Shown: in pieces, positions 27,601 to 39,600 of the stretch
Layout: each line of letters opens with the position of its first letter
How positions within the stretch are numbered: position 1 is the stretch's first letter
Origin: Cloeon dipterum
Lineage: Eukaryota > Arthropoda > Insecta > Ephemeroptera > Baetidae
Length of the DNA: 64,000 bases
Assembly (NCBI RefSeq): GCF_949628265.1
Contig: NC_088787.1
Coordinates: forward strand, 24,542,501-24,606,500
Direction of reading: 5' to 3'
Position numbers and translations under genes: made by a program
The notes under the pieces: model-generated
What the model was told of the DNA's origin: nothing
Database searches by the model: none
The model's input: only the letters and a program-made list of their open reading frames with translations

Positions 27601-30600
27601 GCGCGACGAATGCGTATAAATAAAATTTTAGTGCCGAGCGACACCATTAGGCTGAATTATCGCTCGCATTTCACTGCTGTGTGTATCTGGCGGCGTAAAC
27701 GCGCGCGCATTGCCGAAATTTACACATCACATTACGCCAGCGCAGCTTTTTGCCCTCTATCTGCGAGAGCGCTACGACCTAATGGCATTGTTATCACTTT
27801 TCGATTTTCCATCCAGCCCTGGCCCCGAGAAGAAGCAAACGATATGCCAAACAGCGTGCTTACTTTTTGCGTGCGCCGTTGAAACTCGATCGAATGCCGA
27901 GCAACACGGAATGCACACTCTCGGAATCAATACGAAATTCGTTACATATCTGCGGCGCGCAAGATTGCGTGTGTTTGCGCCGTTTTTAAAAGAAACACGC
28001 AGCCACCAGGGAATTTCGAGTGACAGCGCAGCCGAGTCGAGTTTGGGGAGTGACCGGCTTAATTAGCAAATTAAGTCGTCGGAAATCGGATCTGCGCCTA
28101 CTGAAGATGGGGGGAAAATGTTGAAATCCGGATAATCATATTTAAAAAATTAAATTATGCTTCAATTTAAAAAGCTCGTTCGTATCTTCTGACTAAATTT
28201 CTTTTATGGTAGGGAACTTATCTCAAAATGTGCTTACAAATTTTTTTTATGCAAAATAAACACTCGCAATTGTGTCCTAAATAAAAAAAAACAAATTTAA
28301 TCAGATTGGATGTAAATGGTTTTGTTTTAAGAGCCTCGGTGCTGGAGGGTGAAAAGAAAATGACCAAGATCAATCATACCGGATTTGAAGCAGTATGCAA
28401 TCCGTGACACGAAACAGCTCTGATGAGCGAGGCCATTTTTGCTCCCGAAATATAATTACTTGCCTGCACCATTAATATGCTGAATGGTATAATACATACA
28501 ATACGTATATATACTATCAGCTCTGAGATAATGTGCACGTTGTTTCAGGGGGGGTCGGTCGAGCGAAATATCTTAATCCAAAAATTGGCTGTTTCGAGTG
28601 GCGCGGGCGATATATCTGCGCCACGAAACGAGCGCTCCTCACGCCACTCTGATACTTTTGTGCATGCGACCCGCTCCGTAAATACACACACGGCTCTTGG
28701 GTAAATAACGCGAGCGGGCCATCTGCGCTGCGAGGGCCTCGCCCAAGCCGAAAACGACCCTGGGGGCCGCCGTAACTCGGCATAATCCTAATGAAGGAGC
28801 CTCTCCGATGAATAATGCATCTGGCCAATTCACTGTAATTGTGTCCGAAATACTGCTTTAGCTTAAATTTTGCTATACGTTTCGGGTGGAAAAAATGTCC
28901 TTCTCCACCTTGCATTTATTTTCGGACTGCAGGTCAAAGCTTTGAAATACAATGGTAACAAAGAAACGTCTTCAAATTCTAGAAATATCTAAAATGTCAC
29001 TAGTTTTGTAGTAAAAAATGCCACACTCATTAATTAGTTGGATTTGTTGAAAAACAACTATTTGTATGTTTGCTATATTTGTAATACGTATTATTTGTAC
29101 TACGTATGACCCTCTCCGGCAATTTATTCACGCTGTTATTATTGCACATGTTTGCCTCTACATATTGTTAGAAACAAATCTGACGTCATGTATATTACTC
29201 ATCAAAGTAATTGTGGCTGCTGTTTTGCATATAATTTACTTCCATTAATTGCCAATTCAGATTTTCCCTGCTGTTGTGAGTCATTAAATAATTTACTGGC
29301 AGCAATTCCAAATGTATATTTTCAGCCCGTTCCTTGCTCATAATTCCGAAAGAGTGCCCTCAAAAATCCAAATAATTCAAAGAGATGAATGATTTAGCCT
29401 GGCAAAGCTTTGGCCGTGAATACACGCGCGAGTGCGGAGAAGCGATTTATTCATCGCGATGCTTTTTGGCGCGCGGAGAGGGCAAAAATTTGCGGTTGTT
29501 CCGGTCGGCAGGCTCATTTTGATCGGCCGGGATTGATTGGAAGCGCGCGGCTGAATTATTAACCCCTCGCCTCGGCAGCCGCGTCAGCAGCAAAAACAAA
29601 TCGCGGTCACACCCAGTCGCACTCGGCGCAAAAACAGTTTCGGATTAGCAGTGTTGGATCAGTGAATAATTTGTCCTTTTCTGTTACAGAGAATCGATTG
29701 GCCGGTCGGCAAGGCGACGAAGGAGTTGTGCACTGTCAAGGGCAAGCTCGAGGTAAGTTCAAATTCTGACTTTCGTAGCTAAAAATCCCTTTTATTGTTT
29801 AAAAACAAAAAAATCTGCATTTATCATTTGCAATGGAGCTGTGGCATGTCCGAACGCCTTTAGTGCGTTTGGCATAATTCGATTAACGACCGTCAATCAC
29901 AGTTGCGCTAATTCCGGTCGTGCAGAGCGGAGTTATGTTCAGCAATCGTTTGACAAGAGTGACACAAACAGCGACCAATTCGAAATTTCGCAAACAAACA
30001 CGCGCGCTAGATTAGACCGCATTTGATTCAGCCCGGCTGCCAGCTCGCGAAGCACGTTGCAACGCACACAAACCGCGTCAAAGTCATCAAAGCAGCGCGT
30101 TGTGTGCATATATGTAAGTGTGCGTGCTCGCAACGTCAACGCTATTCATTATAGCGCTCTCAAAGCGGAAGTTGATCAACAATCCCGCGTCTAATGCCGC
30201 TTGCGAAACGGTAATTACGCGCGCGCAGGTAGAGAGAAGAGAGGCGAAATTAGTGCATTTCTTTGTATGGATGCAATTTGCAATAAAGCGATTAGCATGC
30301 AAATACATACAATAGTTAAGTGCCGTCACAGGAGCGGCTGCGTTCGTGATTCAGGCAATTGTTGATTGCAGCAAATTCAAGGAGCAATCAAACGAGGCCT
30401 CTCTGGAGCAAATCCACGCCCGTTGAGGCTCAGGTATTGGATTTAATTGAATACTGGTGGTGTAACACTGAAAAGAAGCGTTTGAAATTGTGTTTTATTG
30501 AAGAGATTATGTTTAAATCATTACTACTATTTATGAAATTAATGAATGGCCCTACATGATTAATGATTGGTGTTAGGGATTTTAGATGGTTGAAATTTTT

Positions 30601-33600
30601 AGAATTTTTTTTCCAGAAGTTTTTTGTCTCTTAGATGGTGTTAACTGTTAACGCCAATTTTGAAGGTTTATGCACACTTTCCATTTTCTTTTCTACCGAT
30701 AAAACCGTATCCAAAAACGTAGCAAATTTTTCGGGCTTACACTGCCCAAATAGAAAGTTTATGTACCAAATCGTTTTCTTGCCAAATTTTGAATGAAATG
30801 GATGGAAGAATTTTCCCAATCTCTGCACAGTTCCAGGACAAACTGAGAAAACGCATTTTAACTTTAACACACTATTAAAATCTGCGTAAAACTGGTGTAC
30901 TACTTTGGAAAATATAATTAAAGTAAAATCCATTAGCAAAGAGTCCTATTTAACACTTCTTTCTAAAACCATTAAGTTAAAAATTCCATTTTTAAGTGTC
31001 GCAAAAGCCGTCAGTAAATGCTCAGTTTGAAGTCATTTTCAAATTGTATAAACCATTAGAGTGTTTGAAGGCTTTTTGGGTGGTCAAGCGAATTTGGGCT
31101 CCAAAAGCTTATTCAGATGAATTCTAGTAAGGCTAAAAACTCATGAAATACAATTGGATGTAAAATTGCTTACACCTTAATGTAATTTTTCCCAAAATTC
31201 AAGTAATAAACGTATTCAGAGTCACAAGCCATCTTATTGTTCTTAAGAAAAAAATAAAAATATAGTCCCAAATCACACCAACGGATTTCTTTGCCATTAT
31301 GCAATTCCCAACTCGCAAGGGTCTAAAACCCCCTCTTTCAGGTCGACTAGTAACTTTTCGTGCGTCTTTATTCCGAATCTTAAATCGATATGCGTTCGTT
31401 TGATGTCACCAAAATGAAGCCAAATTTGTGCGTTTTTGGCAGCGAATTGTGTCCCCTGAGCACGAAACGTATATTATTTTTCCGCTTGCGTCTCTCGCTC
31501 TCTTTGTGGGTGAACGTAGTCGGAAAAGTGTCGGCCGGCGCTTATCAGCCGCTCGCTGGCCACGCAGTCAGTCCGCGGAAATAAATCTTATTTTATTGGA
31601 CGCGCGCGCGTTTTCTGTGCGCTCGGCCGCGACACAAACCACGGACGCAGCAGGTATTGATTCAAGACGAGGGACCGTATTGTCGCCGTTACCGCCGACG
31701 CACACACGCTGATTCCGCACTGCAAGCGGATGGAGGAAAGAAAAAGATAAAGAAAGGAGCCCGTTGCATAAAAGAGAGCGCAAGGAGAGCAGTCTAATTC
31801 CGAATCAGCCTTTTTGTCCGCGGAAAATATACGTCGTGTGTGTGTGTGCAACTCTCATTCTTTTTGATTTCCTTCTTAATCCGCCGACACAATTCCTCTT
31901 CATCGCAGCCGTCGCCGCAGTCGGATAATATTATATGTATGTGTGTCTGCTTGCTTTTTGCGGGAGGAAAAAAGAAATAAAAGCCGAAAGGGATTTTCCG
32001 CTGGCTAACAGGGAACTAGGGGAGTGCAAAGTTGACGTTGTGTGCAAAGTATACCTCGCCGTGTGTTTTATTTTTCCGCCTTAGGAAAAGTTCCAACGAC
32101 AGCACGATTATTTTTAATTTTACTTCAAGAACTTTGCGGTTGGCGACGGCCGATCCTGCTGGCTTGATTATCATTAAAGTTATTAGTCAGCAATTCCACT
32201 AGAAACTCAAATTATGAATAAAATATAGCATCCCTTCAGGTATTCCATACATGAATGAGCTTCGTTTTATTTCAAATTAGAATAATGCGTGTCATTGTCA
32301 AAGATAAATAGTTTTCAAATATTCCTTTGTTTTGATATATTTTCAAGTTGGCGCACGAAGTTTACCACTCGTCAATCATTCGTTTCTTTCCTACTTCCTC
32401 CAGTTTCTCAGTTTCCCTTTTACATTTCCCTGATTTACCACTCCCCCGCCTGCACCCCTCGGTGGTGATAAGCGCCTCTGCGCATATTTATCGCAGGAAA
32501 GCACTCTGCAGCGACAGACGTACACACAAAACCGCAGTCCCAATTAAGCTGGCGGCGGCGCCGCCGAGCGAAGAATAAGAAATGAAATCATTGAAAGTGC
32601 GCGAGTCGGACTGCCTCCCTCGTCTTTTTGCCGATCGCGTTTTATTAATTACATCATCATCATCATCATCGGCCGCGCGAAATTGAATCAGATTTTCGCT
32701 GGTTGAAGAACGAGCGAGCGAGAGCGAATTTTAATTAAAACTCGCCGCGTAATCAAAATGTTGCCTCGTCAATTCCCTTTCGCAAGTTGGGAAAAATCCT
32801 TTCTGCTTCATGAATAAGCAAATTGGTTGGTTTGCTTCAATTGCCATTATTCGTGGAAATCAAACAGGTATAATTCCATCTTTGCGAAACGAGCGAGGCG
32901 GCCACTAATCAGCTTTACGCGCAAGTTTGATAAGAGGGAAGGAAAAGCTCGAAACACACAATTTTGAATGTGAAAAACCGAGTTTTGTGCTACTCCCTTC
33001 GAAATTACTTTTGCAGACTTACTGCTCTTCGCGTAGCACAAGGAAAATAGAAACCAGAAAAACGGGTCTGATGACTTACGAGTGAGATCTCAAAAGGGTA
33101 AAAATAGTAACGTGAACTGGTGAAAATAAAATCGTACCAGGAATCTGTAAACTTGGCGAATAAATTATGCAAACACCTTTTAGAGTTTTAGGAAGAGATG
33201 ACGCATTTTTGTATCAAGTAATTTTTCATATAAATGTTCAGTCAGTATTAAAACTTCAAAAAATATAAAAAAAATCATGCAGACAATGTCAATCTGAAGA
33301 ATTAAATTTTACAACTGCAGTAGACAATTGGGTGGAGATATCGTTATTGCTGCAAATGAAAAAGAATGTCGGCATTAATTTTCGATTTTTCACGTCCCTC
33401 GTCGGAATGCAAATCGGCCAGCCGCGGGTTTACGTGAACGGTGACACAGATAGCGCGAGACGGGCGGGCAGATTGCATGTCTTTGTCGCGTGTGATGCAT
33501 CGGCCGAGATCACGACATTCGCGAAGGCACGCGGCGACGGCGGCAACGACACACTGCCAATAATGCCATTAGAGAGCCGACAGAGCTGCAAGGTGTCATT

Positions 33601-36600
33601 ATCGCCAGATTGGATTTCGATCCACGCCGCATGCGATTCGACACCGGTCTAATCACAATAATCTCGTGCTTTTGACGACTCAATCCGCTCTCGAGGTGGA
33701 AAACAAATGCGGCTTTTAATTGAAAAGTGCGAGTGAAAAGTTGCCGCGCACGCGACTCTTTCCCTGCAGCCATGAAACTTTCCGGCTCATTAGGCGGACT
33801 CATTTTCTGATATTCCGTCTAGCACAACAATGCGCAGCCAGCTGCTTTTGTTAGCAGATTTATTCATTGTATTACATGGAAATATAGATTTTAGGCGAAA
33901 TATTTAGCATAATAACCTCTTTCTTCGCATCTGATTCCATTGTGTTTGTTTCCAGGATGACTGCCAGAATTACATCCGAGTTTTGGTCAAAATCAATGAC
34001 GAGAAACTGCTCGTCTGCGGAACCAACGCCTACAGCCCGAAATGCAAGGACTACCGTCTGCAGGTGAGCTAATTGAACGACTGTAGCGAATAAATAATTT
34101 TGACGGCAATAATTTGGCTTTACTGCAATAATTATCTGAAGCATTTTTAATATTGCAAAAAATTATCTTGATACAGTATTTTTAATTAAATTAATTAGTT
34201 ACATTTTTTACCCTTTGCGTGTCGAAATGATTTGTCTGCACCATTAGCTTAATCCATACACCTCATTGCTAAGTCTTTTTATCCCTATGCACGAAAGAAA
34301 AATTTGCCGCCGGCATTTTCTTGCATCCGCGCACTCATTGATTTTCCTTTCCCGCGTCTGTCGCGCCGGCGGCCAAATCGTACCGAACTCTGGCTCTCTG
34401 GTTATTAAAAATAAATTACGACTGCCGAGCAGAAAAAATGCATTTCTGCTGAGCTCACACGCTTGTTCAGAAAGCGCGCAATCATATTCAAATCGGCAGT
34501 CGCTGCCTGACTCATCAGTTAAAAGCTGCAATTTTTTCGCTGCTCATTTATTTATTTTCACTTTTGCGTTTGTGTGAATGAGCGAGTGTCTTTGGCAGAG
34601 AGGAGTGGCCGCGGACATCGTGAAAAAGTGGTCAGCGGCCACTGACCCCGCGTCATCACACATTCTGTCGGGCACATAAAACTGCTTTTTATTGCGCCGG
34701 CCTATAAGCAGACGCTAAACGTCGGCTGATTATAAAAACAAATTTCCCGTTTAAAAGTCGACGCTTTGTTTGGCTACAAGAGGCAAAACCAGCGATTCCT
34801 TCTTTAGCTAGTTGATCAATTGTTTACTCGACTGATGATTAACAATTTTTTAATTTCGGTTTGAGTTCAAAGCTAAAATAATTTTTTTCGGGGAGTTCTA
34901 AATAATTTCGATTTTTGTCCTGACTGAGAAGGGTAAATCTGATATATTCTTTGAGACACATGACCTCATGCAAGAGCAGATATTGTCAAAGTTAGAACCG
35001 CAGACTGGAAGGAGGATGTATATTTGCGCAAACTTTGCACTTTTCGGCTCGTGCGGAGGCACAAAAAGAATGTGTAGTGGAAATTCAGCTTGCATGCGAA
35101 ATGCGGAATAAATTGTTATTCTGGCTATGTCCTCTTGTATATTACGATGTGCGTGATGACTCTATGTGTGTGTTACAGGATGGTTATTTTACCATGGGCA
35201 ACGAGAGCGAGGGAAAGGCCCTGTGCCCTTTCAGCCCAGACCACAACAGCACGAGCGTGTATGTCGGTGAGTATTGTGCCAATTAACCCCGCCCAATTAC
35301 TGTACATTACGCGATTGTGGTGCGAATTCGCAGGAAATTGGCTCTGCATGCAGGAAATTTCGCTTTGAAATCGCCTGCTTTGTTCTAGGAAATGAATTAC
35401 AACTTAAACACATTACATACATTCTTAAAGCTACCTACAGACTATAAATTTAAACAATTGTTAGGTATTACCTGGTGCTATTTTTTAGAATGATGTAAAA
35501 ATTTCAAATTTAAGACTGGACGTGCTCGTTCTGTCGTTTCCCACATTAACTTGGCAGTTAGCTCTCAATTGTAGAACACGTGCATCAAAAGTAAATCTCT
35601 CTTTAAAATCTTTAAAATAATACTCAATGCATTAAAAGCGAGGAATATTTTGGAAATATTTCACGAACAAAAGAAATTAGGTTTATAGGTTAATACCAGC
35701 TGTCCACGTTATTTTCTCATTTTCCCATTGTAATCATGTCATGCAAACTATTCGGAAAAACTGTCCCCTTTCCTTGAGGTGAAGGAAAGTCTGAATTTTC
35801 TCACTTCCCCCTCGTGAGTCAGAGTGTTTAGTTTATTGCATACACCGCAGCAATCGTCCGACACGAACGTGCGGCCAGGTCACCGCCTAGATAATTTCTT
35901 CCCGCCGAAGAATGCATGCACAGACGTGTGTGTATGTATAAATATTTTAATATTCGGGTTCGTATAATACACAAGCAGCGCCCGACAGCCGAGGAAAATG
36001 AAACACATTACTTCCTGCCGCTGTCATTCGCCTTCCGTGACCTCTCTTCTCGCAAACTGACTCACCCCGTTTCACCCAAAAAAGATGCTTGCAATCACGC
36101 GACGTGTAATTGTACACTTTTCAATTCGTTTGGTAAACCGAAAGGGGCTGGGTTTAGCTTCTAAACGGCAAACAAAACTATTAGCTACGCCATTGTCGAC
36201 GCTGCCACTCGCAAATTAGTGATATTCCGACGAGTGCGGCGCTTCATTTTCATGATTGATAAGCTATTTAAAGTCGGGGCGTTTCCGCCGGCTTTTTTGT
36301 TTTATTTGTCGAAGGCGAGGGTGTCTTTTTCGGAATTAAAGGTGGATTTGGCCGCATGCAAATTCGGAAGAAAAAAGTCTTCCTGGCACGCACGCCGCGG
36401 CGGTGACCTATTTCGGGCCGCCGGAATGATGAATCGGCCGTCAGCCCGGGCACGAAGCGGAAAACGTATGGATTCTGCCAAAATGCACACACACACACAC
36501 ACGTGGTGGAAAAACGCCCTCATACTTCCAGCACGAAAGAGCGGAGATACAAAAAATAAATGTAGCAACGTCAGATATGCAAATTCGGCTTCAAAACTCC

Positions 36601-39600
36601 CGCGGGTTTATCAAGCTGAAAAACGGTCTTGTGAGTTTGTATAAATAACAGCAGCAAGGAGTAGCTAAAAATCGAAAAATAAATTACCTTCGCTAAGTAA
36701 GCAAAGCGTCTGTTTCTACGCCATTCTCTCGAGATATTAAATTTTTTTCTCAAGCGCCGAGGAATTTTCAATTTCGACAAAATTCGGTCCACTCGGCTTT
36801 GAATACACACTGCGTGTCCTTTTTGTCTCGTAATTAATGGAAAGGATGCTCGTCGTCGGTGGACTGAAGAACAAAAAGCACGCCGTCGAGAACTAATATA
36901 AAGCTCCTTCTGGACGCCGCGAGATAAAAAAAGATGACGAGCTGGACGGGTAGACCCTTTTCCAAACAAAACTTCATCATGCCGGGCGTGATGGGGCAAA
37001 AAATAAATGACGCCTTGCCCAAGTAAAAAGCCACAAAATTTGTCTTTGTCGAGCGCTGGTTCGACCAGATTTGCTTTTTGCTTCCGAATCACCATCGATT
37101 GTGTGACTTGTGTTTTCGGGTCTGCTTTCGCTACGCCTCCGCACTCGCATCGCGGGTCAGTGCGTGAGAAATCTAATTTGTTAAGTGAGACATCCAGACG
37201 CTCCACACAAAATTCGGGCTGACGGAAGGCTTCAGCATATTGATGTTTGTAAATCATAAAAGGTACTTAATCAAAGGAGAAAATAGTGCTTCAACCTATT
37301 CTAATTAACTTGAGAATAGAAACAGCCGAAACACTATAGTGCAACTTTTTCAAAGTTCTCAGCTAAGCTAAACCAAGATACACTCTAATTTCTAAAGAGC
37401 ATCTTTGGAGTGTGCTTTGGCTTAGCCGCAATCGCATCGATCCACCCCCTCCCTCGATTCTCTCGAGTTTCGAATTCTCACGAGTGTTTGTTTGTCTGCA
37501 GATGGACAACTGTACACGGCGACCGTGGCGGATTTCTCGGGCACCGACCCGATGATCTACCGCGCCCCGCTGCGGACTGAACGCTCCGACCTGAAGCAAC
37601 TGAACAGTGAGAGAGCAGCATATTGAGGTGCTCGGAATCGGACACTTATTATTTCCTTTTGCAGCGCCCAACTTTGTGAATTCGTTCGCCTACAAAGACT
37701 ACGTATTTTTCTTCTTCCGCGAGATTGCCGTGGAATACATCAACTGCGGCAAGGTGAGAGCAAATTACATTTGCAATGTAGATTTTGCCAAACACAAAAT
37801 TTCATTCCGGGCGGCCGCAGAGAGTTTGCCCGCCTGCTTTCTTTTTCCTTTCTTTCTTCCTTTCTCGCTCTCCGCTTTTGTGTATTAAATTGAATGAATA
37901 AACAACAAGTGCTTTTGCAGGCCATGTTCTCTCGAGTGGCCCGCGTGTGCAAACACGACAAAGGCGGTCCGCACCAGTTTGGAGACAGATGGACGTCCTT
38001 CCTCAAGTCTCGTCTCAACTGCTCCGTCCCAGGGGACTACCCCTTTTACTTCGATGAAATTCGTGAGTATACACCGTCGGCAGCGCTCCTTCTAATTGAA
38101 ATCTTGAGAAACGAATTTCCCTTAATGAGCGCGCAAGCCCGAGAGGGAGATAATTGAATCTCGCCGCCAAGAAAGTCGGGCGAAATAAATTACTCAGCAG
38201 GCCTCCGATTTAAAACAACTCGAGCCGATTGAAAATTTCCGCTTTTTCCTCCGCAGAGTCTACGAGCGACGTCATCGAGGGCGAGTACGGCGGCGCCGCT
38301 AACCAGCTGGTGTACGGCGTGTTCACGACGCCGTCCAATTCGATCAGCGGCTCGGCGGTGTGCGCGTTCAGCATGCAGGACGTGATGCAGTCGTTCGAGG
38401 GCCAGTTCAAGGAGCAGGAGACCATGAACGCCAACTGGCTGGCTGTGCAGACGCAGAAGGTGCCTGAGCCGCGGCCCGGTGGCTGCGTCAACGACTCGCG
38501 CACCCTGCCCGACCTCACGGTCAACTTTGTCAAGAACCACGCCCTCATGGACAAGCCTGTGCCTTCCTTCTTTGGACAACCCGTTGTTATCCGCGTTAGC
38601 ATGCAGTAAGCACAATAATCGCATTTAAAAATTCTATTTCGTTACTCGCTATTATTTGTAGTAATTTAAGTGAATGAAAATACCAAATTTACAAAGATTG
38701 TTAAGTATATTTTTTTCATCCGTAGAGAATAAATATAATCGACAATCCCAAATTGGTAAATCCGTCTGAAGGTTTTTGTTTAAACCAAAATGTCTGGATT
38801 GTTTATTTATGATCTCAATTCTTTATTATTTAGGAACAACTACATTGTAGTAAGATTCCTCCCATGGAAAGCTTAGTCAAAAAATTAAAGAATATAATCT
38901 AACGTGATTTCTCATTCTCTGCTATTTCCATTGTCCTTATTTTACACTTACTTTCTAATGAATTTTTTAAATAACTTTTAAAAGTTTAATCTTTTATCTC
39001 AGTTTATATTTATCAGACTAACACGTATTTTCCCTTTGCAGGTATCGCTTCACACAAATCGCCGTGGACGCGCAGGTGGAGACAGCGGACGGCAAGAAAT
39101 ATGACGTGCTCTTCCTGGGCACAGACAATGGCAAGGTGATCAAGACGCTGAACGCGGCGTCGTTCGACTCGGACTCGAACGTGAGCCCGGTCGTGGTGGA
39201 GGAGATCCAGGTGCACCCGCCGCAGTCAAACATCGCCATCAAGAACATGCAAGTGATGCGGATGCGCGGCGGCGTAGACAAGTCCAAACTGGTGATCATC
39301 TCGGACGACGAGGTGACCGCCATCAAGCTGCACAGGTGCGGCAGCGACAAGGTCAGGTCGTGCAGGGAGTGCGTCGCCCTGCAGGACCCCTACTGCGCGT
39401 GGAGCGTGCTGCAGGAGCGCTGCGTGGCAGGCGGTACCGCCCAGGCCTGGACATCCATCGGAGGACGCCTCCTCCAGAACATATCCTCCGGGGAGCACTC
39501 TGGATGCGGTGCTGAAGGTTGGTTTTGCTTCTTGGCCGACTGATTTATTTTTTTGGATTCTAATTCATATCAGTCGTTGCCTTAAATTCTGCTTTAGTAT

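Larger units (their letters stand above)
17793..29689 (+). other. Sema-1a intron (12 kb)
   Basis: The largest intron in the window, phase 0. It contains a GA run at 21475-21497, paired CRE palindromes at 24514-24543, perfect palindromes at 25040-25057 and 26771-26786, and a GCG trinucleotide run at 26413-26431. An isolated strong donor (GCAG/gtaagc) lies at 21584/21585, after an open frame that does not fit the phase of the next exon. I found no supportable coding exon. Confidence 0.8.

Noticed and set aside
36571..37257. 228-codon open frame on the minus strand inside a Sema-1a intron, the longest single frame in the window
   Set aside because: Very basic, mixed composition, no domain, no splice or promoter context. 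Among many start sites in GC-rich intronic DNA a frame of this length can arise by chance.
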